DNA from: Chondrocystis sp. NIES-4102
GTDB lineage: Bacteria > Cyanobacteriota > Cyanobacteriia > Cyanobacteriales > Xenococcaceae
Direction of reading: 5' to 3'
Length of the DNA stretch: 64,000 bases
Assembly (NCBI GenBank): GCA_002368355.1
Contig: AP018283.1
Location: forward strand, 59,155 to 123,154
Shown here in pieces: positions 19,569 to 27,894 of this stretch; positions within the stretch are counted from its first letter, which is position 1; each line of letters begins with the position of its first letter. The position numbers and the translations under genes were made by a program. Below the pieces are notes generated by a model. That model worked only from the letters and a program-made list of their open reading frames with translations, did not search any database and had not been told where the DNA came from.

Positions 19569-22331
19569 TTACGTATGTAAATTCGATTGCTGACTGACTA
19601 AATGGTGATAAATTTTTCCATTATTAATTAATTGAGCATGAGTACCACTCTCTACTAACTTTCCATTATCTAAAACTAAAATTAAATCTGCATTTTTAAT
19701 AGTAGAAAGGCGATGAGCAATAATTAAAGTTGTTTGATTTGCTAAAATGCTACGTAAATTTTTCTGAATTAAGTTTTCTGATTCAGTATCAAGACTACTA
19801 GTGGCTTCATCTAAAATTAACAAACTTGGGCTTCTTAATATAGCTCTTGCAATCGCTAATCTTTGCTTTTGTCCTCCAGATAATAATCCTCCTCCTTCTC
19901 CAATTTTAGTATTATATTTTAAAGGAAAATTATCAATAAAGCTGGCTGCACAAGCTAATTGACAAGCTGATTCTATTTCTTTCATTGTTGCATTAGGATT
20001 AGCAATTAAAAGATTTTCTTGAATTGTTCCTCCAAAAAAAAAGGTATTTTGATCTACAATTCCAACTTGATTTCTTAAAGAACGCAACGAAATGTTTTTG
20101 ATATTTTGATTATCAATTAATATTTCACCTTGTTGAGGTTGATAAAGCCCCAAAATTAACTTAGATAAAGTAGTTTTTCCTGAACCACTACGACCTACTA
20201 AAGCTACAGTTTGTCCTGGTTTGATTTCAAAACTAATATTATCTATAATATTATTTATACTCTTATTACTATATTTAAAATATACCTGATTAAAAATGAT
20301 GTGACCTTTAAAAGATTTAATATCTATTAAATTTGAGCCACTAATTCCAGTTTCAGGAGTAGATTCTATAACATCACTACAACGTTCAATAGATATTCTG
20401 ATTTCTTGGAAATTATGCCAAAGTAGATTAAGCCTTTTAACTGGATCTATTACTTGACCAACCAACATATTAAAAGCAATTAGTTGTCCAATTGTAAGTT
20501 GATTATGAATTACTTGCCATATACTTAATAATAGTACTGATATAGATATAATTGTTTCACTTAAACTACTAATCAAAGATAATTTTTCTACTGTTATTTG
20601 ATTTGAAAAATATAACTTGATATATTTATTTAATAAATTTTCCCAATTCCAACGGATAGATTGCTCTATTCCCATTGATTTGATTGTAGAAATTCCTGAG
20701 AAAATTTCAATTAAATAAGATTGTTCTTTTGTTCCTTCGTTAAATACTTCCCTTGATAAAGACATTAACTTGAAAGTAGATAATAAAGTTATTAGTAATA
20801 AAATAGGAACGATAGATAAAGCTAAAAAAGATAATGTCCAGGAATACCAAAACATTAAACTAGTATAAACGAAAATACTAATCAAATCAAGAATAGTGGT
20901 AATTGCATCTGTTGTAATAAATTGTCTAATTTTCCGATTTTCAGAAATTCTTGAAATAATATCACCAACATAACGAGATTCAAAATAAGATATTGGAAGT
21001 TTTAGAGCATGATTAATAAAATTTGTTATTAAATTAAGATCCAAACGATTTGCAGTGTGAAATAATAAATATTTCCTAATACTTATTAATATTATTTGTG
21101 AAGTACGAATAATATATAATCCAGATCCAATTGCCCAAAATGTTAAAATTGCATTTGAGGAAATTACTTCATCTAATAATATTTGCGTAAAAACTGGTGT
21201 AATTAAACCTATTATATTAATTACTATAGATGCTATAAAAATTTCTAAAAAAATTATTCTATACGGACGTAAAAATGTAAGAAATTTTAGAAGAGATTGT
21301 TTTGATCGTTGATTGTAAAATTTTGTTGTTGGATTTAACCATAAACCATATCCTGTCCAATTAGCCAAAAAATTATCTCTTGATATAGTGCGTTGTCCGA
21401 TTTTAGGATCACTAATAATTATTTTATTTTTACTAATTTTGTAAACCACTACATAATGATTTGCTTGCCAATGAGCTATCGCGGGTAATATATTTGTCTC
21501 CAATCCCAATAAATCAGATTTTCCAGCTATAATATTAAATCCGATCGCCTCTCCTGCATCCATTAAATTTTGTAGAGAAGCTCCTGAACGATCAATATTT
21601 GCTTGATCAACTATTGTTTTATAATCTATATCTTTACCCCAATAACGAGATATCATTTTTAAACAAGCTGCACCACAATCAGAATTACTATGTTGCTTAT
21701 AAAAAGGATAATTAAATACCTTTTTCTGAAAAAAGTAATATATTTTTATAAAATTTGGTAACTTTGAGTTTGTAGTTATTATTTGCCATGCGCTTTCTCC
21801 AATATTTAAAAAGTTCCATTTATTTCTTGAATATGATTGCGAAATTCGATTATCAGCGACATTCATTACTTTCCTAAAGGGTGACGGCAGCCCCTGGGTT
21901 GACAACCCAGGGGTCGCGTCACGCTTAAATTGCACTGATTCATCGCAATTTTGATATTTTGAGTTGCCCTTAAATGTATTATTACAATTGTATTTAACAC
22001 TAGTTTCAATATGTTGCGACTTATTAACAATTTCTCTTTGCGATATAATATTATGATGTTGTTCTAAAGAGTTCGAGTTCGCTTGAACAATGTTTTGATT
22101 ATTTTCTATAATAAAATCCGAGTTTTTTCCACATATAATGCAGCAGTCAGATAAAATTAGCCATTCACCGTGCGTAGGTAAATTTTCAAATTGGTATTTT
22201 TTACCTTCGGTTATTTCAAATTGGGATGAATGTATTATAATCCCCTGCACTAATTTCAACCAATCATTATTTTTTAAATGTTTCAAGAAGTCTGAACCAC
22301 TAATTAAACTAGGTTGAAAATATAATTTCAT
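19569..22331 (-). CDS. C39-peptidase ABC exporter (bacteriocin/GG-peptide type)
   Basis: This 920-aa protein processes and exports peptides with double-glycine leaders. A C39 protease domain (about 206-335) has Cys219 in SDCGAAC, His292 in NHYVVVY and Asp308 in SDPKIG, the full catalytic set. Six membrane helices follow (about 355-640). The ATPase has Walker A GRSGSGKTT, signature LSGGQKQRLA, Walker B LLILDEATSSLD and H-loop IIAHRLS. The first 200 residues are an extra region absent from short PCAT exporters. It includes a 42-bp palindromic repeat read in frame (residues about 137-150, containing DATPGLSTQG). It sits between the double-glycine peptide gene upstream and the HlyD adaptor downstream. 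All catalytic parts look intact. Confidence 0.93.
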   Translation of the reverse strand: MKLYFQPSLISGSDFLKHLKNNDWLKLVQGIIIHSSQFEITEGKKYQFENLPTHGEWLILSDCCIICGKNSDFIIENNQNIVQANSNSLEQHHNIISQREIVNKSQHIETSVKYNCNNTFKGNSKYQNCDESVQFKRDATPGLSTQGLPSPFRKVMNVADNRISQSYSRNKWNFLNIGESAWQIITTNSKLPNFIKIYYFFQKKVFNYPFYKQHSNSDCGAACLKMISRYWGKDIDYKTIVDQANIDRSGASLQNLMDAGEAIGFNIIAGKSDLLGLETNILPAIAHWQANHYVVVYKISKNKIIISDPKIGQRTISRDNFLANWTGYGLWLNPTTKFYNQRSKQSLLKFLTFLRPYRIIFLEIFIASIVINIIGLITPVFTQILLDEVISSNAILTFWAIGSGLYIIRTSQIILISIRKYLLFHTANRLDLNLITNFINHALKLPISYFESRYVGDIISRISENRKIRQFITTDAITTILDLISIFVYTSLMFWYSWTLSFLALSIVPILLLITLLSTFKLMSLSREVFNEGTKEQSYLIEIFSGISTIKSMGIEQSIRWNWENLLNKYIKLYFSNQITVEKLSLISSLSETIISISVLLLSIWQVIHNQLTIGQLIAFNMLVGQVIDPVKRLNLLWHNFQEIRISIERCSDVIESTPETGISGSNLIDIKSFKGHIIFNQVYFKYSNKSINNIIDNISFEIKPGQTVALVGRSGSGKTTLSKLILGLYQPQQGEILIDNQNIKNISLRSLRNQVGIVDQNTFFFGGTIQENLLIANPNATMKEIESACQLACAASFIDNFPLKYNTKIGEGGGLLSGGQKQRLAIARAILRSPSLLILDEATSSLDTESENLIQKNLRSILANQTTLIIAHRLSTIKNADLILVLDNGKLVESGTHAQLINNGKIYHHLVSQQSNLHT
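21881..21922. repeat. Palindromic mini-element read in frame inside the ABC exporter
   Basis: A 42-bp near-perfect inverted repeat has the arms GTGACGGCAGCCCCTGGGTT and AACCCAGGGGTCGCGTCAC. It is far more GC-rich than its surroundings and a multiple of three, so it adds 14 residues without breaking the frame. The encoded DATPGLSTQG resembles DATPSLTSQG from the repeat at 42943-42987, showing that they belong to one family. Confidence 0.75.
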
Positions 22332-22366
22332 AAATATATTTAAATATTATTAAAAACAAAATACAT

Positions 22367-22402
22367 AATTTTAAAGGCAGGTTTTGTCCTGCCTTTAAAA
22401 TT
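22367..22402. terminator. 15-bp stem terminator-like hairpin between peptide gene and exporter
   Basis: AATTTTAAAGGCAGG pairs perfectly with CCTGCCTTTAAAATT around a 6-nt loop. It stands 77 bp after the peptide stop (reading minus) and 36 bp before the exporter start. It is GC at the loop end with A/U at the base and could terminate in either direction. The likely effect is a strong short peptide transcript with partial read-through into the exporter genes. Confidence 0.7.
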
Positions 22403-22478
22403 ATACGTTTTAACGTACTTAATTATTTTGATGTATTCAAATAAAATATTTATAAATTATCTAAATACATTAAATACA

Positions 22479-22739
22479 TTATGTTTGAGAATTCATTTGA
22501 ACGACTGAGGCTGAATTATTTCCTGTAGAGCTAATATAACTTGTTATACTGCTATAGCTATAACCCGAATTATTATAACTTTTAGAAGTGATGGATACCC
22601 CTCCATTTTTTAGTTGCTGAATATCTACATCATCTCCAACAACAGTAGCACTAAAATCAGGTATAGAATAAGTATATGACTCACCCCCGCAAACTGATTT
22701 TAACTCATCTTCACTAATTTTTTTTATTCCTTCAAACAT
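22479..22739 (-). CDS. Double-glycine leader peptide, probable substrate of the C39 exporter
   Basis: The 86-aa product starts at ATG 22739, set by AAGGAGAT seven bases upstream. A longer frame from 22769 would swallow that ribosome site. The leader MFEGIKKISEDELKSVCGG has the classic hydrophobic/acidic spacing and the Gly-Gly cut site recognised by C39 proteases. The predicted mature part of 67 residues begins ESYTY and is rich in Ser, Tyr, Asn and Thr. It has no Cys and little positive charge, so it does not look like a membrane-active cationic bacteriocin. It could be a secreted signal, adhesin or matrix peptide. The C39 exporter follows on the same strand after a terminator-like hairpin. 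Substrate role very likely, function unknown. Confidence 0.85.
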   Translation of the reverse strand: MFEGIKKISEDELKSVCGGESYTYSIPDFSATVVGDDVDIQQLKNGGVSITSKSYNNSGYSYSSITSYISSTGNNSASVVQMNSQT

Positions 22740-23180
22740 GATGAATCTCCTTAGATTTGTAATTGTCAATTATTAACAACTAGTTAATAACTTAAATATT
22801 TTTAAAAGAGAAATTTGTAAATATCTCTTTTAATGTTAAATATCAAACGAATTTAATTTAAGCAAATTAAACAAATGTTGCACAAATTAAGCGCGTATAG
22901 TGAGCTTGATTCATAATAAGTAAAATACAATAAAACGTTATTATTGTCAATACTTTCGTTGTGATTGCCTTACAGGACTTATGTAAAAATAAACTGCCCT
23001 TTAAAGAGAAACAAGACTAAGATTCCATTTTGGTAAGTTTTATGAGAATTGTTAAAATTACAATTTAAACAATCAAATCGTAATTCTATTATTATAAGTA
23101 TTTTCGATTAAATAAGTATTAAAATGTTTACCCTTTTAAATTATTTAGGATGACATAGAAAAGGCAGCAGAAATACAGGG
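22740..23180. other. Promoter region of the peptide gene, AT-rich
   Basis: About 440 bp lie between the double-glycine peptide gene and the IS debris. Apart from the ribosome site of the peptide gene at 22746-22752 and a likely promoter further upstream, I see no gene, second leader peptide or strong repeat. Confidence 0.35.
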
Positions 23181-23690
23181 CTATTTCATTTTAAAAAGAG
23201 ATAAAACATGGTCGAGGTTAAATTGACATTTGCGCTTTGCTTGAGCCATGTTATAAAATCCTGCGTCGCGATATAAGTTAATAGCTAAGTTACGAGCGAT
23301 GGCTAAAATATGAGGCAAAATGCAGTACGAACTCGTGATTTGTCTTCACCGAAGGTGACATCTCGAACATAATGAACTTTGTTTTCAATCCCCCAATAGC
23401 CACGTATTCTTTGATAGAAATCAAAAGCTGAGTCAGATAAGTCTGAAATATAATATTTAGTCTCAGATTCTAGTTTATGCCTTGTTTGACGTTAGGATTC
23501 AACTTTGACAATAGTTTTAACATTTAACCAGCCAGGAAAATTAAAGTTAGATTGAGTAATGCTGACAATTCGCTTTTTAATCCTTTCATGTCCTTTCTCA
23601 ATCTTGGCAAAAGTTTGTTAATTAACGAATTGCTCTCGAACAGATTGATAGAGTTTGGGTTGATTTCCTTTCACTGCTGCAATTATGTTC
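23181..23690 (-). pseudogene. ISAs1-family transposase, C-terminal remnant
   Basis: Reading minus from about 23690, the fragments AAVKGNQPKLYQSVREQF, then RIRGYWGIENKVHYVRDVTF and GEDKSRVRT, then ARNLAINLYRD, match the C-terminal half of ISAs1-type DDE transposases (VKGNQ and the HWGIEN region). Several frameshifts and stops (for example after REQFVN and after TAFCLIF) make it inactive. Its 5' part is missing: at about 23690 it is joined directly to an IS982-type fragment. Confidence 0.75.
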
Positions 23691-23941
23691 GAGTAGATAC
23701 TGACAGGCATTTGATTGATTTCCCTTAAAAAATTTGGCTGCGACTAACCCTGTCGTAATCACCTCAGGATCACTCATTTGAATACGACAATCCTCTAGAT
23801 GTCCAGTAGCTTTGAGTAAATCTTCGACTATGGCATAAATCGTTATAATTTCATCAAGCATTTTATTCTCTCCATACTTTTTGCTTCTGGAGAGATTTTC
23901 TTATTTTTAGCTTCTCTGTCTCAATAACTAGCAACTTGGGT
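23691..23941 (-). pseudogene. IS982-family transposase, N-terminal remnant with IS end
   Basis: The minus strand from ATG 23861 encodes MLDEIITIYAIVEDLLKAT and KMSDPEVITT-like residues (QMSDPEVITTGLVAAKFFKG), the typical start of IS982 transposases. The similarity stops at about residue 57, where the sequence changes into the ISAs1 remnant. The outer boundary is probably at 23941, where the minus strand begins ACCCAAGTTGC. A CTCTCC/GGAGAG hairpin lies just inside it. Confidence 0.65.
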
Positions 23942-23948
23942 TAAATCG

Positions 23949-24881
23949 TTACTTATTTAAATATAAATTTTCAACTAAATCTCTAATATTATTAAAAAGT
24001 TGTGATTCTACTTGTTGAGCAGTTAATGAATTATTTCCCCAAAAAGCAAGCGAACACCCTAATTGTTTTTCTAATAAACGCAATTGATAATTTATATCAA
24101 TTTTCGAGCTATAGTAAAGTAAATGGTTTTCACATAAAATATTAAAATCATTGCATTTAGTCGCAAGACAATTTTTTATAGACTTTAAGAAATTTATAGA
24201 AGATAGTGTACAATTACAATAAGATTGACAAAATTGTATTAAATATAATGAATTTTCTATAATAATTTTATATATATCTATATCTAATTTATTTTTTAAA
24301 TGTAATATAAAAGCATTTAAAATAATTGGTTGTTTGGGTTTAATAGATTGTATACATTGAATACGCTCTAGAGCATTTAAAATAGAATTTTCTTTTTTAA
24401 TTAGTTTATCCATTTTGTTTTCAAAGAATTTTTTTTGTTTAAAAATCACTTTAGCTAAGTTTTTTATTAACATAAGAAAACCTTTAAAATTAGCTTGCTG
24501 AAAGTCAATAGATAAACTATCTTGAAATATTTTTTTACTCTCTAATTTCAATTTTATACTTGTTTCATCAATTTTTTCATTAACAACTTTATTATAATTT
24601 TTTTTTATTTCCTCTAAATTACATAAAACTCCTATGCGAATAAATTTATTTTTAATAGTTTCAATAATATTAATAATATTATCTCTAAATTGGCGAATGA
24701 TTTTATATTTAATTATAGTTAACTTTTTTACGATTTCATTTACATTTGTCCTTTTAGTAAAATTTTTATTTTCTATTTCAGTAATCATTTTCATTGATAT
24801 ATATAGAGCATACTGATTAATTAAACGTTGAGTTCCGTCGAATTTATTAAATTTTTCTTTAATAGACGATTGTTTATTCAT
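23949..24881 (-). CDS. Helical protein of unknown function (paralogue of the 27891 gene)
   Basis: I do not recognise this 310-aa family. It is Lys/Ile/Asn-rich and almost entirely helical, with no membrane segment. Its end (LRLLEKQLGCSLAFWGNNSL...) aligns with the end of the protein at 27891-28796 (LVLLEKHIGYPINLLSSCLD...). Both also share a Cys/Gln stretch about 80 residues earlier (QFCQSYCNCTLSS against LQQCQKSYHAIEQS). So two diverged copies flank the DUF928-CHASE2 pair. It is transcribed away from that pair across a 350-bp gap. A coiled-coil scaffold or effector partnering the CHASE2 proteins is a guess from position. Confidence 0.6.
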   Translation of the reverse strand: MNKQSSIKEKFNKFDGTQRLINQYALYISMKMITEIENKNFTKRTNVNEIVKKLTIIKYKIIRQFRDNIINIIETIKNKFIRIGVLCNLEEIKKNYNKVVNEKIDETSIKLKLESKKIFQDSLSIDFQQANFKGFLMLIKNLAKVIFKQKKFFENKMDKLIKKENSILNALERIQCIQSIKPKQPIILNAFILHLKNKLDIDIYKIIIENSLYLIQFCQSYCNCTLSSINFLKSIKNCLATKCNDFNILCENHLLYYSSKIDINYQLRLLEKQLGCSLAFWGNNSLTAQQVESQLFNNIRDLVENLYLNK

Positions 24882-25234
24882 AATAATCTGGAAACTTTAT
24901 ATTTTATATTACAATAATATTTTATATATTTTTCAAGATATTTAAAATATCAATAACAATTAACATAATTTATATTAATTACTAAACGCTATTCAATTGT
25001 ATAAATTAAATTATAAAGTTAATTTTTTGAAAATATATTTAAAATTTTAATTTGTTTTTTATCTGTACTACTCATATTAACAATTTAATATAGTATGTTT
25101 TATTCATAGGAAAATTTATAGTACAACTAAATATCAATTATATTAATTTAATACTAAAACTAGTCTTTCATACATTATAAAATAAAAGTATTCTGGTAAA
25201 ATACAAATTTATAAACTATAAAAATTAAGATGCA
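24882..25234. other. Divergent promoter region, extremely AT-rich
   Basis: The 353-bp gap between the minus-strand helical gene and the plus-strand DUF928 gene has hardly any G or C. No frame, repeat or hairpin stands out. It must contain the two divergent promoters. Confidence 0.35.
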
Positions 25235-25903
25235 ATGAATATTAATACAATAAAAAGGATTATGATAATTGCCACCATATTAAATACATTATTTATTACT
25301 TCAAATATTCATGCGAATCTTTTAGGAGATTATATTGCCTCAGATAATCCATATAAAGTTGATCAAAGAAGAACTTTGGGTACTGGCTCTCGCTCAAATT
25401 GTAACAATCAGTTAAAAAATGGATCAATAGAATTAATTGTACCCTCAATGAAAGTAGTACATTTTACTACGCAAGCTCGACCTAATCTATATTTATCTTC
25501 TAAAAATAATTATCAAAATCCATTTAAGTTTTTTCTTATAGATGCTCAATCTGCGAAAACGATAGCGCAAAAAGACATATTAATTCGTACTGGTGTTAAT
25601 CAAATTTCATTACCTTCATCCGTAAATCTTAAAACGAATAGAATTTATTTATGGTATATTGGAATACCATGTGGCAATAATGACAATCAGTATGAGGTAT
25701 TAAATTCTTCTTTAAAAAGAATTTTGCCAAATTCTAATTTAGCGAATAATCTTAATTTTAATAAGACTAATGAACAGCTTGCTAAAATATATGCAATAAA
25801 TGGAATTTGGTACGATGCTATAGATTATGCATTTAAAAGTAATTCTACATCTTACATTAATCAATTATTATTAAGCGCAGGAGTTAATCAAATTAAATAT
25901 TGA
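25235..25903 (+). CDS. DUF928-family exported protein
   Basis: This 222-aa protein has a signal peptide ending about NIHA at residue 28. The DUF928 features are visible: GTGSRSNC near residues 50-57 (the usual GTRG.C motif), LIVPSMKVVHFTTQARPNLY with the TT..RP pattern, and RIYLWYIGIPCGNN (the WY..I.C motif) near 137-150. DUF928 proteins are secreted cyanobacterial proteins often encoded next to CHASE2 or CHAT proteins; their role is unknown. The stop overlaps the ATG of the CHASE2 gene by one base (TGATG), so the two are translationally coupled and probably act together outside the cytoplasmic membrane. Confidence 0.85.
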   Translation: MNINTIKRIMIIATILNTLFITSNIHANLLGDYIASDNPYKVDQRRTLGTGSRSNCNNQLKNGSIELIVPSMKVVHFTTQARPNLYLSSKNNYQNPFKFFLIDAQSAKTIAQKDILIRTGVNQISLPSSVNLKTNRIYLWYIGIPCGNNDNQYEVLNSSLKRILPNSNLANNLNFNKTNEQLAKIYAINGIWYDAIDYAFKSNSTSYINQLLLSAGVNQIKY

Positions 25904-27894
25904 TGAAGTTCATTAGAAATAACAAACCATTAAAAAATTTAATAATATTTTTAATATTAATTTTGCTTATTACTAATGTATTTTTTAAAGGCATAGTAAA
26001 ATATATTAATTTGAAAATTTATGATTTTAATTTTTTAATACGTGGTTTTGAGACAATAGATGAAAGAATTGTGACTGTTGGTTGGGATGAAAGAAGTATA
26101 AAGTTTTTTCAAGAGACAATTATATCCGATAATACATTATCTGTAGTTTTAGATAAAATTAGTCAACAACAGCCTAGAGTAATAGCATTAGATTTATATC
26201 GTGACTTACCTGTATTCTCACCAAGACTTACAGATGAACTAAACATCAAAGCTTATAACGATTTGCAGAAATTGTTTAATTCAATACCCAATATAATAGG
26301 CATTGAAAAAGTAGTAAATCCTATAATTAATTCACCTACTATACTTAAAAATAGAAAATTAGTAGCATCTTCAGACATACCTATTGATATTGACAATATA
26401 ATTAGAAGATCCTTTGTGTTTCCTGAAGAAAATAAAAAAGGTGAACCTGCTGGTATTCCATATTTAGGTGTAGCAGTAGGTTTTCAATATTTGTCTGCTG
26501 AAGGATGGAACGCTGTAGCTTCAAAAGATGGGAATCATCATCTTTCCATTCTTAATGGTAGAAAATCTATATTAATTAATCCTGTAAATAATTTTGCTGG
26601 TATCTCTGAGCATAATCAATACGGCTACAATTTTTTAGTTAATTGGCGCAAAGCAAAACCTGCTTTCAACAAAGTTTCAATAATTGATGTTATTAACAAT
26701 GAAGTAGATTTACAATTGTTTAATGATCGCGTTGTGATAATTGGAAACGTTTCAGCCTCGACAGCAGATAGACATTTTATACCTTTAAATCATTGGAGTT
26801 CTTTACAGTGGAGTTACGGCTTAGAAATACCTGCACAAGTAGCCAGTTCTATTATTAGTGCTGCTCTTGACGATAGACCCTTACTTTCAACTACCAGCAA
26901 ATTAAATAATTTCATCTTTTTAATTATTATTATATTTTTAATTATTAAATATCAAAATAAATTAATCATATATAATAATACTAAAGATTATGCTGTCAAG
27001 CTTCTATATTTTATAATGGGAACTTCTATTATAATATTTATAATTAATATTATTTCATTTAATATAGGTTTGTGGTTGCCAATATGTATACCAATTATTG
27101 TTATATGGATGCTTTACGCTTTGTTGGTTTTTACTTTTTATTTAAATTACGAAAATAAAAATAAAAATGAGCTTAATTTATATATGCAAAATATAAATTA
27201 CCTTTATATTGATTCTTTAGAAAGGATTTATTTTAATATTAATAAAATCAAAGATGTTTCTAAAAAGCTCGAATTATTGTTAATTAAAAAAGACCAAAGT
27301 GATATTAAAGCAAATATAATATCAAAGCGAATAGTTAATATAGAAATATATATAGATAAAGTAAAAAGACAAAGAAAAAGTTTAGAAGAACTTATATATT
27401 TTAATTATATAAATAATAATAATAAATTTGATAAGATAATAGTTAATCAATTAGTTAATAATTTAATTGAGCGATTAATACAAGAAAATAGTTATTTTAA
27501 ATATATAAAAATAAATACTATATTTGATCCATATTTAAGCGTTAAAAAAGTAGTTATAAATGTTAAAGCTATAGAGATTGTATTAGAAAACTTATTAGAT
27601 AATGCTTTTTATTGTGTAAATTTACAAGTATTTAATAAAAAACCTATTATTACTATAAAGACCTTATATAGTAATAATTTTTTATATATTAGTGTAAAAA
27701 ATAATGGATTTGGTGTTCCCAAACATTTACATAAAGAAATATTTGAACCTTTTTCATACCAAGGGGAACAAGGAGTTGAATTATATTTATCCAAAAAAAT
27801 TGTTAACTTTTATCGGGGTAATATAGAAGTTAAAAGTGACTTAGATAACGATGGGATTGAATTTACTTGCGTACTACCAGTATATTCTTCTTAA
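25903..27894 (+). CDS. CHASE2-domain protein with a degenerate histidine kinase core
   Basis: This 663-aa protein starts at ATG 25903 (a TTG at 25900 precedes it). It has an N-terminal membrane helix (about 14-30), a CHASE2 sensor (about 35-310, ISQQQPRVIALDLYRDLPVF), three membrane helices (about 325-410) and a kinase-like C-terminus. It is a paralogue of the CHASE2 kinase at 15723 but has lost key residues. The H box region reads MQNINYLYIDSLERIYF with no His, the G1 box reads VKNNGFGVP (Asn for the ATP-binding Asp), and G2 reads EQGVELYLSKKI (Glu for a Gly). The N box ENLLDNAFYC is kept. It is most likely a pseudokinase that senses and signals allosterically. It is coupled to DUF928 and converges, overlapping by 4 bp, with the helical gene. 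Confidence 0.85.
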   Translation: MKFIRNNKPLKNLIIFLILILLITNVFFKGIVKYINLKIYDFNFLIRGFETIDERIVTVGWDERSIKFFQETIISDNTLSVVLDKISQQQPRVIALDLYRDLPVFSPRLTDELNIKAYNDLQKLFNSIPNIIGIEKVVNPIINSPTILKNRKLVASSDIPIDIDNIIRRSFVFPEENKKGEPAGIPYLGVAVGFQYLSAEGWNAVASKDGNHHLSILNGRKSILINPVNNFAGISEHNQYGYNFLVNWRKAKPAFNKVSIIDVINNEVDLQLFNDRVVIIGNVSASTADRHFIPLNHWSSLQWSYGLEIPAQVASSIISAALDDRPLLSTTSKLNNFIFLIIIIFLIIKYQNKLIIYNNTKDYAVKLLYFIMGTSIIIFIINIISFNIGLWLPICIPIIVIWMLYALLVFTFYLNYENKNKNELNLYMQNINYLYIDSLERIYFNINKIKDVSKKLELLLIKKDQSDIKANIISKRIVNIEIYIDKVKRQRKSLEELIYFNYINNNNKFDKIIVNQLVNNLIERLIQENSYFKYIKINTIFDPYLSVKKVVINVKAIEIVLENLLDNAFYCVNLQVFNKKPIITIKTLYSNNFLYISVKNNGFGVPKHLHKEIFEPFSYQGEQGVELYLSKKIVNFYRGNIEVKSDLDNDGIEFTCVLPVYSS

